Origin: Acidobacteriota bacterium
GTDB lineage: Bacteria; Acidobacteriota; Terriglobia; Terriglobales; Acidobacteriaceae
Assembly (NCBI GenBank): GCA_021799945.1
Contig: JAJYZK010000207.1
Location: 1-6,079, forward strand
DNA length: 6,079 bases
Direction of reading: 5' to 3'
Below are positions 1-5,527 of this stretch, piece by piece (the stretch's first letter is position 1; every line of letters starts with the position of its first letter). A model generated the notes under the pieces. That model saw only the letters and a program-made list of their open reading frames with translations, made no database searches and was not told the DNA's origin. The translations under genes and the position numbers were made by a program.

Positions 1-269
1 ATCTGGAGCTGCACCGGCTGGATTGCCTCGCAAGCCACGGCTCGCTGGATCTGTATCGCTACGCCAGGGAGCGCTATGAGCAGACTCCCCCAGCCCAGGT
101 GAAGCCTGCGCTGCTGGTGACCGGCAGGGTTTTGATCGCCGAGGGCCTGCGGCCGGGGCCGCAGTTCAAAGAACTGCTGGCCCGGGCGGAGGATGCTCAG
201 CTTGAAGGAAGGATCCGCACCCGGGAGGAAGGGATGACATTGATTCGACGCTGGCTGGCGGGCGCATAA
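1..269 (+). CDS. cca: CCA-adding tRNA nucleotidyltransferase, C-terminal end (5' truncated)
   Basis: This is the last 88 or so codons of a gene that begins before the window, read in the frame starting at base 3 and ending with TAA at 267-269. The product would add or repair the 3' CCA end of tRNAs in the cytoplasm. What is visible is the C-terminal RNA-binding tail, not the nucleotidyltransferase head. The fragment opens with HRLDCLASHG, which matches the H-R-x-D-C-x-A-S-H segment after the helical domain. It continues with a TGRVLIAEGLRPGPQF segment and then EDAQLEGRIRTREE, the typical end of bacterial CCA-adding and poly(A) polymerase family proteins. The nucleotidyltransferase motif and any HD domain lie outside the window, so a poly(A) polymerase or A-adding-only relative cannot be excluded. 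The next gene, sodA, converges on it from 166 bp away, so the two are not co-transcribed. The stop codon sits in the loop of a strong hairpin (251-288). Confidence 0.82.
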   Translation, partial: LELHRLDCLASHGSLDLYRYARERYEQTPPAQVKPALLVTGRVLIAEGLRPGPQFKELLARAEDAQLEGRIRTREEGMTLIRRWLAGA

Positions 270-288
270 CCGCCCGGGATCCAGCCAG
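251..288. terminator. Bulged GC-rich hairpin across the cca stop; possible transcript-end structure
   Basis: CTGGCTGG (251-258) pairs with CCAGCCAG (281-288), and CGGGCG (259-264) pairs with CGCCCG (271-276). This gives 14 perfect base pairs with one 4-nt bulge (GGAT, 277-280) and a 6-nt loop, CATAAC, that contains the TAA stop. A small second hairpin, GCAGC-CCT-GCTGC, follows at 294-306. No run of T follows on either strand, so it is not a classic Rho-independent terminator. It could stabilise mRNA 3' ends or act as a U-less terminator for the convergent cca and sodA transcripts. The structure is seen directly; the role is inferred. Confidence 0.4.
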
Positions 289-434
289 ATGCGGCAGCCC
301 TGCTGCGGCGGTCCAACCCGCTCCGGCGGCCGGATTCCATTACGATCCGCGACGACGAGATGGGCCCGGGAGAGGCGAGCCGCCCGCGCATTGCCGCGAG
401 AGGCCGCCCGTCCCGGGGGGTGCCGTGAAGCCGC

Positions 435-1046
435 CTACTTCCGGGCCGCTTCGAAGCGATGGTTGACTTCTTCCCAGTTCACCGTGTTCCACCAGGCCGC
501 CAGGTAATCCGGACGCCGGTTCTGGTACTTCAGGTAATAGGCATGCTCCCAGACATCGTTGCCGAGGATCGGGTGATGCCCCTGAGAGATGGGGTTGTCC
601 TGGTTCGGGGTGGTGACGACCTTCAGCTTGCCGCCCTCCCAGATCAGCCAGCCCCAGCCCGAGCCGAACTGCTTGGCGGTGGTTTCGTTGAAGTGCTTCT
701 TGAAATCCGCGAAGCCGCCGAAGTCCTTCGCGATTTGTTCGCCGATCCTTCCGTGCGGATCGCCTCCTCCGCCCGGCTTCATGATCTTCCAGAACATGGT
801 GTGGTTCACGTGGCCTCCTCCGTTGTTGCGGACGACTCCACGGATGTCTTCCGGAACGCCGGCGAGGTCGCGAAGAAGTTCTTCCGGAGATTTCTTGCCC
901 AGCTCCGGATGCTTCTCTATGGCTCCGTTCAGGTTATTCACATAGGCCGCATGGTGTTTGTCGTGATGCAGCTTCATGGTCTCTGCGTCGATGTGAGGTT
1001 CGAGCGCCGCATAGTCGTAGGGAAGGGGAGGCAGTTCGTAGGCCAA
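435..1046 (-). CDS. sodA: Superoxide dismutase, manganese type
   Basis: This 203-residue protein has the usual length of bacterial Fe/Mn superoxide dismutases, which convert superoxide to oxygen and hydrogen peroxide. With TTG at 1046-1044 as Met1, the metal ligands are His27 (in LHHDKHHAAYV), His82 (in GGGHVNHTMFW), Asp164 and His168 (in DVWEHAYY). The second-shell residues His31 and Tyr35 are also present. Gly77-Gly78 before the second ligand and Gln149 in PNQDNP are the pattern of Mn-type enzymes; Fe-type enzymes carry the key Gln in the N-terminal half. Mixed metal use cannot be excluded. There is no signal peptide, so it should be cytoplasmic. The frame stays open upstream to an ATG at 1205, but the extra 53 residues look non-coding and a perfect AGGAGG lies 6 nt before the TTG, which decides the start. 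The stop is TAG at 437-435. The gene stands alone, convergent with cca and divergent from the GH144-type gene. Confidence 0.96.
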   Translation of the reverse strand: MAYELPPLPYDYAALEPHIDAETMKLHHDKHHAAYVNNLNGAIEKHPELGKKSPEELLRDLAGVPEDIRGVVRNNGGGHVNHTMFWKIMKPGGGGDPHGRIGEQIAKDFGGFADFKKHFNETTAKQFGSGWGWLIWEGGKLKVVTTPNQDNPISQGHHPILGNDVWEHAYYLKYQNRRPDYLAAWWNTVNWEEVNHRFEAARK

Positions 1047-1052
1047 GTTGTT

Positions 1053-1058
1053 CCTCCT
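1053..1058 (-). promoter_or_regulatory. Strong Shine-Dalgarno deciding the TTG start of sodA
   Basis: Read on the minus strand, AGGAGG (1058-1053) is followed by 6 nt (AACAAC) and then TTG GCC TAC GAA. This gives the standard superoxide dismutase N-terminus M-A-Y-E-L-P. It fixes translation at the non-ATG codon rather than at any upstream ATG. Confidence 0.88.
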
Positions 1059-1242
1059 GATGCTGGATGCCCGGTCTTGCGCTGGCAGGATTCCGGGGTG
1101 GCATGCCCCGTCGGGGCGGATGCGGGTTAAGAAACTCCGAACAGATGCGAAAGGGGGCGCGCTCCGGGCGCATCCCCAGACAGCACTCATGGTACATGGA
1201 TGCAATGGCCGCCGGCGAGGGCGCAGCCGCGGTCAAGTGATT

Positions 1243-1268
1243 GGATGGAAGCGGCGGATGGAAGCGGC
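1243..1268 (+). repeat. Perfect 13-bp tandem direct repeat (two copies)
   Basis: The unit GGATGGAAGCGGC occurs twice with no gap, at 1243-1255 and 1256-1268. It lies about 160 bp before the GH144-type start and about 200 bp before the sodA start. The two copies are identical. It could be a recent slippage duplication or a paired activator site. It is not near a third copy. Confidence 0.85.
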
Positions 1269-1346
1269 GCCGGGACCGGAAAATAGGCTGCAAGGATGCC
1301 AAGCCGGATGCGCTCGTTTTCCCTCCGGGCCACCGGGAGCCGCGGC

Positions 1347-1362
1347 CTGGGTTTAAACTCAG
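1347..1362. promoter_or_regulatory. 16-bp near-palindrome, candidate operator
   Basis: CTGGGTTTAAACTCAG is self-complementary in 7 of 8 pairs; the eighth is a G:T position. It is centred on the perfect 8-bp palindrome GTTTAAAC. It is a rare AT-rich spot in a GC-rich intergenic stretch and lies 66 bp before the proposed GH144-type start, a fitting place for a dimeric regulator. LacI-family regulators often bind near-palindromes of this size, but the sequence does not identify a regulator. Confidence 0.35.
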
Positions 1363-1428
1363 AGCAGTTGGCCCAGCCTGCTGCATCGAAGGTATGGCTC
1401 TCATCTTTGCTCCGCAGAAATCGCCGCT

Positions 1429-2844
1429 TTGGCCGTGGACCGGATAACCCGCAGAGAGCTCTTACGGCAGGCAGGCGCGACGGGTGCGCTCGCCCTGGGA
1501 ACGCCGGGCATCGCGGCGGCCGCGCCCCAGGCCATCGCTCCCCCCACTCCGAACCCGCCGAAGACCGAAAGCCAATCCGCTGAAAACTATCCCCACCCCC
1601 CGGGCGTGTTCATCAACCGTCCGCTTACTCAGGTCTCCAAAGCGGCCGATGCGCTGCTGGACGACATGGAGGGCAGGAACTGCGATTTCTTCTGGAACGA
1701 GGCCAGCCCGCGCACCGGACTGGTGCGTGACCGGGCCAAGGTCGCCGGCGTCTCCCTCAGCCGGGTGGCCAGCATCGCGGCCACCGGGTTTGGCTTGAGC
1801 GCGCTCTGCATCGCCTCCAAGCGCAACTATTTAAGGCCGATCGACTGCGAAGAGCGGGTGGAAAAGACCCTGGCCTTTCTGCTGGAGGAATGCCCACATG
1901 AGCACGGCTTCCTGTACCACTTCATCGACATCGAAAGCGGACAGCGCCTCTTCGGCAGCGAGCTTTCCTCCATCGACACCTCGCTGCTGCTCTGCGGGGT
2001 TCTTCACTGCCGGCAATATTTCACCGGCAATGCGCGGATTCAGGCGCTGGCCACGACCTTCTACCGCAGGATCGACTGGCAATGGATGATGAACGGGGGA
2101 ACCACCCTTTCCATGGGCTGGCTGCCCGACCTGGGATTCTTGAAGCACCGCTGGGACATCTACGCCGAATTGACGACCATGTATCTGCTGGCCATCGGTT
2201 CGCCCACCCATCCCATTCCCGCGCAGACCTGGGAATCGGTGCAGCGTCCGGTGGTGTCCTATGGAGGGATCGACTACATCAGCGGCGTGGCCCCCATCTT
2301 CATCCACCAATATCCGCAGGCCTGGTGCGATTATCGCGACGTGCGCGACCGGCACGCCAATTACTTCACGAATTCCATCGCCGCGACCCGCGCGCATCAG
2401 CTCTGGTGTCTGGTTCTCAGCCAGCGCTTCCCCTGGATCGATCAGAACTTGTGGGGCATCACCGCTTCGGACTCCCGGCAAGGCTATCGCGTCTGGGGCG
2501 GACCGCCTTCCATGGGTCCGCTGGACGGCACTCTGGCCCCCTGCGCCGCGGCCGGATCCCTGGTTTTTCTGCCCGCCGAGTGCTCTCACGTGCTGCTCAG
2601 CATGAAGGAGACGCTGGGAGACAAGCTGTACGGCCGCTATGGCTTCGCCGACGCCTTTCAGCTCAAAGCCAACTGGGTCGGCAGCGATGTGATCGGCATC
2701 AACGTTGGCATCGGATTGCTGATGGCGGAAAATCTCAGGAATGGCTTCGTCTGGGAGTGCTTCATGAAGAACCGGGAGGTCACCCACGCGATGCGGGAGG
2801 TGGCCTTCCATCCCGATCCCGACGCGTATAAGCAGGTGCTGTGA
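1429..2844 (+). CDS. Tat-exported GH144 / PF10091 glycoamylase-like protein
   Basis: This 471-residue protein resembles the GH144/PF10091 group, an (alpha/alpha)-barrel family that includes bacterial endo-beta-1,2-glucanases. The same domain also occurs inside cyclic beta-1,2-glucan synthases. Residues 7-13 (TRRELLR) form a twin-arginine motif followed by an Ala/Gly-rich stretch (about 15-32) and a Pro-rich linker (about 33-60), so folded export by Tat is likely. Family-like segments follow: NCDFFWNEASPRTGLVRD (84-101), SIAATGFGLSAL (115-126), GFLYHFID (160-167), ELSSIDTSLL (178-187), YAELTTMYLLAIGSP (245-259), DGTLAPCAAAGS (366-377) and YGFADAF (404-410). Residues 422-437 hold INVG where I recall the family usually having I-D-x-G, so activity is uncertain. 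The start is unsure: TTG at 1429 gives the longest form, and GTG at 1435 is about equally likely; neither has a clear Shine-Dalgarno. The GH15 gene follows in the same direction. The family is fairly sure; the beta-1,2-glucan substrate is inferred. Confidence 0.8.
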   Translation: MAVDRITRRELLRQAGATGALALGTPGIAAAAPQAIAPPTPNPPKTESQSAENYPHPPGVFINRPLTQVSKAADALLDDMEGRNCDFFWNEASPRTGLVRDRAKVAGVSLSRVASIAATGFGLSALCIASKRNYLRPIDCEERVEKTLAFLLEECPHEHGFLYHFIDIESGQRLFGSELSSIDTSLLLCGVLHCRQYFTGNARIQALATTFYRRIDWQWMMNGGTTLSMGWLPDLGFLKHRWDIYAELTTMYLLAIGSPTHPIPAQTWESVQRPVVSYGGIDYISGVAPIFIHQYPQAWCDYRDVRDRHANYFTNSIAATRAHQLWCLVLSQRFPWIDQNLWGITASDSRQGYRVWGGPPSMGPLDGTLAPCAAAGSLVFLPAECSHVLLSMKETLGDKLYGRYGFADAFQLKANWVGSDVIGINVGIGLLMAENLRNGFVWECFMKNREVTHAMREVAFHPDPDAYKQVL

Positions 2845-2963
2845 TGCGCGGCGGGATTCTGGGGGGCGGTTCCGCGGCGGCGAAACGGGCGCCGGCGGAG
2901 ATTTGCCGGCCCTGTCAACGAATCGATCCGGAAGGCTCCGGAAAATCTCGATAAGGAGTGTTT
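2845..2963 (+). other. Gap between the two glycosidase genes, with competing hairpins and a bridging short ORF
   Basis: This 119-bp gap holds a GCCGGC-8 nt-GCCGGC hairpin (2891-2896 with 2905-2910) and a TCCGGA-AGGC-TCCGGA hairpin (2927-2932 with 2937-2942). A longer alternative pairs 2898-2909 with 2938-2949 (11 of 12 positions) and would break both. A 36-codon ORF runs from ATG at 2844, overlapping the upstream TGA, to TAA at 2952-2954. No clear promoter or T-tailed terminator is visible, so read-through from the upstream gene is plausible. Confidence 0.45.
2953..2958 (+). promoter_or_regulatory. Shine-Dalgarno deciding the GTG start of the GH15 gene
   Basis: AAGGAG is followed by TGTTT (5 nt) and GTG at 2964. 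An in-frame GTG at 2958 would overlap this site and is too close to use it. This favours 2964 and a protein two residues shorter than the longest frame. Confidence 0.72.
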
Positions 2964-5396
2964 GTGGGAGAGAGCGCGACGGAACCCAATCGGAATTATC
3001 GCTGGATCGCAGGGCAGGGCGCCGCCTTCGGGGCGCCGGGAATGGATCCGCGATGGAGTTCGGCCAGAAAAGATACGGTGGGGATGGCGTATTCGGCCTC
3101 CAGTTGCATCTGGTACACGGTTTCTCACGGAATTTTGAACGAACTTTATTACCCCACGATCGACCGGCCGCAGATCCGCGATATGCAGTTCCTGCTGACG
3201 GACGGGGAAACCTTCGCCCACGAGGAGAAGCGCGACCTCGAGCGCCACTTCGAGTACATCGATCCCGATACGACTGCGGTGCGGCTCACCAACCGGGATC
3301 CCCATGGCCGCTACACGCTGATCAAGGAGATCATCGCCGACCCGCATTATCCCGCCGTGCTCGTCCGGGTGCGGCTGGAGGGCGACGAACAGGTTCTCTC
3401 CCGGATGAAGGCCTATGCGCTGCTCGCCCCACACCTGGAGGTGAGCGGGGCGGGCAACTCCGGCGGCGTGATGGATGTCGCGGGACAGCGGGTGCTGCTG
3501 GCCTGGAAGAACTCGATCGCCCTGGCCATGACCGCCAGTTGCGGCTTTTCCCGGGCCAGCTGCGGCTACGTGGGCCATAGCGACGGCTGGCAGGATGTGA
3601 TGGGCAACCTGCGCATGGATTGGGAGTTCGGGATGGCCCTCGACGGCAATATCGCCCTGACCGGCGAAATCGACGTGAGCCGGCATCGCGAGTTCATCGT
3701 GACCATCGGCATCGGCGAAGGCAGCCACGCGGCATTGACCGCTTCGCTCGGGGCGCTGCTCACGCCCTTCGACCAGTCGCTGGAGCGCTGCCGGGAGCAG
3801 TGGCGCCGCGCGCCGGCGCCCAAAGATCTGCTGGCAGGCGCGCAGGACGGCGGCCGCCTGCTGCGAACCAGCCACAAAGTCATTCTTTGCCACGAAGATA
3901 AGCAATATCCCGGAGCCTTTATCGCCTCCGCGTCGATTCCCTGGGGCGAACACAAGGGCGATGAGGATCTGGGCGGCTACCACCTGGTGTGGACCCGGGA
4001 CATGGTGCAAAGCGCCACCGCGCTGGTCGCCGCCGGACGGTTGGAGACGGCTAGAAGGGCGCTCACCTACCTGGCCTGCACCCAGCGGCCCGATGGAAGC
4101 TTTTCACAAAATTTCTGGATTAACGGGAACCCCTACTGGTCGGGCATCCAACTGGATGAAGTCGCCTTCCCTATCATTCTCGCCTGGCGGCTTTGGAAGC
4201 TGGGTCATCTGGAGTCCTTCAACGCCTTCGATTTCGCGCTTCGCGCCGCCGGCTTTTTGGTGCGCCATGCGCCTGTCTCCCAGCAGGAACGTTGGGAGGA
4301 GCTGGCCGGCTATTCCCCCTCCACCCTGGCTGCGGTGATCTCCGGCCTGGTCTGCGCTTCGGAAATGGCCCGCGCCGCGGAATCGGTGGAGCTGGCCACT
4401 TTTCTGGAGGAGCATGCGGACTGGCTGGAGAGCCACCTGGAAGACTGGACGGTGACCCGCAGCGGCGTGCTGCTGCCGGAGGTTCCCCGCCACTACATGC
4501 GGGTGCGTCCGCCGGAGTGCGGGGAGCCCTACGCGCACGAGGGATGCGGCAGCGAGCATGTGCGCATCAACAACCGCGGCCCCGGGGAAAAATACATATT
4601 CGAAGCCAGAGAGATCGTCGACGCGGGCTTTCTCGAGCTGGTGCGCTATGGCGTGCGCCGCGCCGACGATCCGCTGATCGTCGACTCCCTCAAGGTGGTC
4701 GATCACGCGCTCAAGGTGGAGACTCCCGCCGGACCTTGCTGGAGACGCTATAACCACGATGGCTATGGGCAGCGTCATAATGGCGGGCCCTTTCTCCACT
4801 GGGGGCAGGGCCGCGCGTGGCCTCTGCTGACCGGCGAGCGCGGGCACTATGAACTTGCCGCCGGTAGAGATCCGAAGCCCTATATTCAGGCGCTGGAGCG
4901 CTTTGCATCAATCGGAGGGATGCTGCCCGAGCAGATCTGGGATGCGCCCAGCTTGCCTGGAAGCCGGCTCAAGCTCGGCGCGCCCACCGGATCGGCCATG
5001 CCGCTGGTATGGGCTCACGCGGAATATGTCAAACTGCTTAGGTCGGCGGTCGATGGCCAGGTCTTCGACCGGCTGGCCCCGGTGGCTGACAGGTACGGGG
5101 CAGGCAAGCGCGCCAGCGGAATCGAAATCTTCCGCCTCGACCGGCAAGTAAAGCGCATGACCGCAGGAAAAAGGCTGAGGATTCTCGCCCCCGAGCAGTT
5201 CCGCGCAGTCTGGAGCGTGGACGAGTGGGCTTCGGTGCGGACTGCGGACAGCCGCAGCATCGGGTATCCGGGCCATTTCGCCGACCTGGAGACGGAGCGA
5301 GGCCGCGAGGGCCGCATATTGTTCACCCTGTTCTGGCCTGCGAGCGACCGGTGGGAGGGCCGGAACTTCGAACTGACGCTGGAAACCGCAGAATAA
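2964..5396 (+). CDS. GH15 glucoamylase / glucodextranase-type alpha-glucan exo-hydrolase
   Basis: This 810-residue enzyme belongs to bacterial glycoside hydrolase family 15, which releases beta-D-glucose from the non-reducing ends of alpha-glucans by an inverting mechanism. An N-terminal beta-sandwich (glucodextranase-N type) spans about 15-285, with the signature RWSSARKDTVGMAYSASS at 30-47 and HGILNELYYP at 55-64. The (alpha/alpha)6 barrel spans about 290-695. It carries DLGGYHLVWTRD (335-346), RWEELAGYSPST (443-454), RRYNHDGYGQ (594-603), PEQIWD (655-660) and PTGSAMPLVWAHAEY (674-688). By family analogy Glu445 in WEE is the general acid and Glu656 in PEQIWD the general base; both are present. 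A beta-rich C-terminal domain (about 720-808) ends the protein. No signal peptide or membrane segment is seen, so it is probably cytoplasmic, acting on imported oligosaccharides or glycogen. Specificity for alpha-1,4, alpha-1,6 or trehalose bonds cannot be read from sequence alone. The start at GTG 2964 is set by AAGGAG. Confidence 0.93.
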   Translation: MGESATEPNRNYRWIAGQGAAFGAPGMDPRWSSARKDTVGMAYSASSCIWYTVSHGILNELYYPTIDRPQIRDMQFLLTDGETFAHEEKRDLERHFEYIDPDTTAVRLTNRDPHGRYTLIKEIIADPHYPAVLVRVRLEGDEQVLSRMKAYALLAPHLEVSGAGNSGGVMDVAGQRVLLAWKNSIALAMTASCGFSRASCGYVGHSDGWQDVMGNLRMDWEFGMALDGNIALTGEIDVSRHREFIVTIGIGEGSHAALTASLGALLTPFDQSLERCREQWRRAPAPKDLLAGAQDGGRLLRTSHKVILCHEDKQYPGAFIASASIPWGEHKGDEDLGGYHLVWTRDMVQSATALVAAGRLETARRALTYLACTQRPDGSFSQNFWINGNPYWSGIQLDEVAFPIILAWRLWKLGHLESFNAFDFALRAAGFLVRHAPVSQQERWEELAGYSPSTLAAVISGLVCASEMARAAESVELATFLEEHADWLESHLEDWTVTRSGVLLPEVPRHYMRVRPPECGEPYAHEGCGSEHVRINNRGPGEKYIFEAREIVDAGFLELVRYGVRRADDPLIVDSLKVVDHALKVETPAGPCWRRYNHDGYGQRHNGGPFLHWGQGRAWPLLTGERGHYELAAGRDPKPYIQALERFASIGGMLPEQIWDAPSLPGSRLKLGAPTGSAMPLVWAHAEYVKLLRSAVDGQVFDRLAPVADRYGAGKRASGIEIFRLDRQVKRMTAGKRLRILAPEQFRAVWSVDEWASVRTADSRSIGYPGHFADLETERGREGRILFTLFWPASDRWEGRNFELTLETAE

Positions 5397-5527
5397 GAAC
5401 CGGCGGCACCCGGGCGCCATCCAAGCAAGCGCGCCAGGGAATGCGGCCCGCCGCCGGCCCCAAGCACCAGAATGTCTCCCCCGGCCCAGGAGACATAACC
5501 GCTCAAGAGAGGGAACCGTCAATCATT
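5397..5527 (+). other. Intergenic gap before tkt
   Basis: No gene is seen here. A weak GGCGC/GCGCC inverted pair (5413-5417, 5431-5435) follows the GH15 stop, without a T-run, so no terminator can be claimed. A stronger inverted repeat lies at 5472-5496. A purine-rich GAGAGGGA at 5507-5514 is the likely ribosome binding site for tkt, 13 nt before the ATG, which is a little far. Confidence 0.5.
5472..5496. promoter_or_regulatory. Perfect 8-bp inverted repeat ahead of tkt (operator or leader hairpin)
   Basis: ATGTCTCC (5472-5479) and GGAGACAT (5489-5496) are exact reverse complements separated by 9 nt (CCCGGCCCA). The repeat ends 31 nt before the tkt ATG. It could be a dimeric regulator site or a hairpin in the mRNA leader. 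No T-run follows, so a terminator is less likely. Confidence 0.4.

Larger units (their letters stand above)
1047..1428. other. Divergent intergenic control region between sodA and the GH144-type gene
   Basis: These 382 bases hold no ORF that I can support as a gene. Several short structures can be seen. A hairpin GCCCC-GTC-GGGGC lies at 1105-1117, which would fall in the sodA leader. A GATGCG/CGCATC inverted pair lies at 1144-1149 and 1169-1174. A perfect 13-bp tandem repeat lies at 1243-1268, and a 16-bp near-palindrome at 1347-1362. The hexamer GGATGC occurs at 1065, 1118, 1198, 1294 and 1306, with one reverse copy at 1170. Promoters for both flanking genes must lie here, but no convincing -35/-10 pair stands out on either strand. 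Confidence 0.6.

Noticed and set aside
155..162. Thought that the SDG in place of GDG in the transketolase cofactor motif (protein residues 155-157) was unusual
   Set aside because: Ser-Asp-Gly-Asp is a familiar variant among transketolases, and the metal-binding Asp is retained.
365..417. Inverted repeat CCCGGGA (365-371) / TCCCGGG (411-417) downstream of sodA, considered as its terminator
   Set aside because: The 39-nt loop is long, the inner bases do not extend the stem, and no T-run follows on the minus strand. CCCGGG is also self-complementary and common at this GC content.
459..1130. Long plus-strand ORF of 223 codons opposite sodA
   Set aside because: It mirrors the superoxide dismutase frame. 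The minus-strand protein has every metal ligand and the family length, while this one resembles no family.
1047..1205. Upstream extension of sodA to the ATG at 1205
   Set aside because: The 53 extra residues look non-coding and would place the conserved N-terminus in mid-protein. The TTG with AGGAGG gives the standard family start.
1368..1398. TTGGCC - 19 nt - TATGGC as a promoter for the GH144-type gene
   Set aside because: Both boxes match the sigma-70 consensus poorly and the spacer is long. It is not distinguishable from background.
1831..2811. Minus-strand ORF of 326 codons inside the GH144-type gene
   Set aside because: It is an antisense shadow from high-GC codon use. It has no domain-like motifs and lies fully inside a recognisable gene.
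2658..4010. Minus-strand ORF of 450 codons spanning the end of the GH144-type gene and the first half of the GH15 gene
   Set aside because: It is long but runs antisense to two well-supported genes and across their gap. Its composition (His/Pro/Arg/Ala-rich) is typical of reverse reading of GC-rich coding DNA.
4104..4847. Minus-strand ORF of 247 codons inside the GH15 gene
   Set aside because: It is antisense to the catalytic barrel, with no family-like segments.
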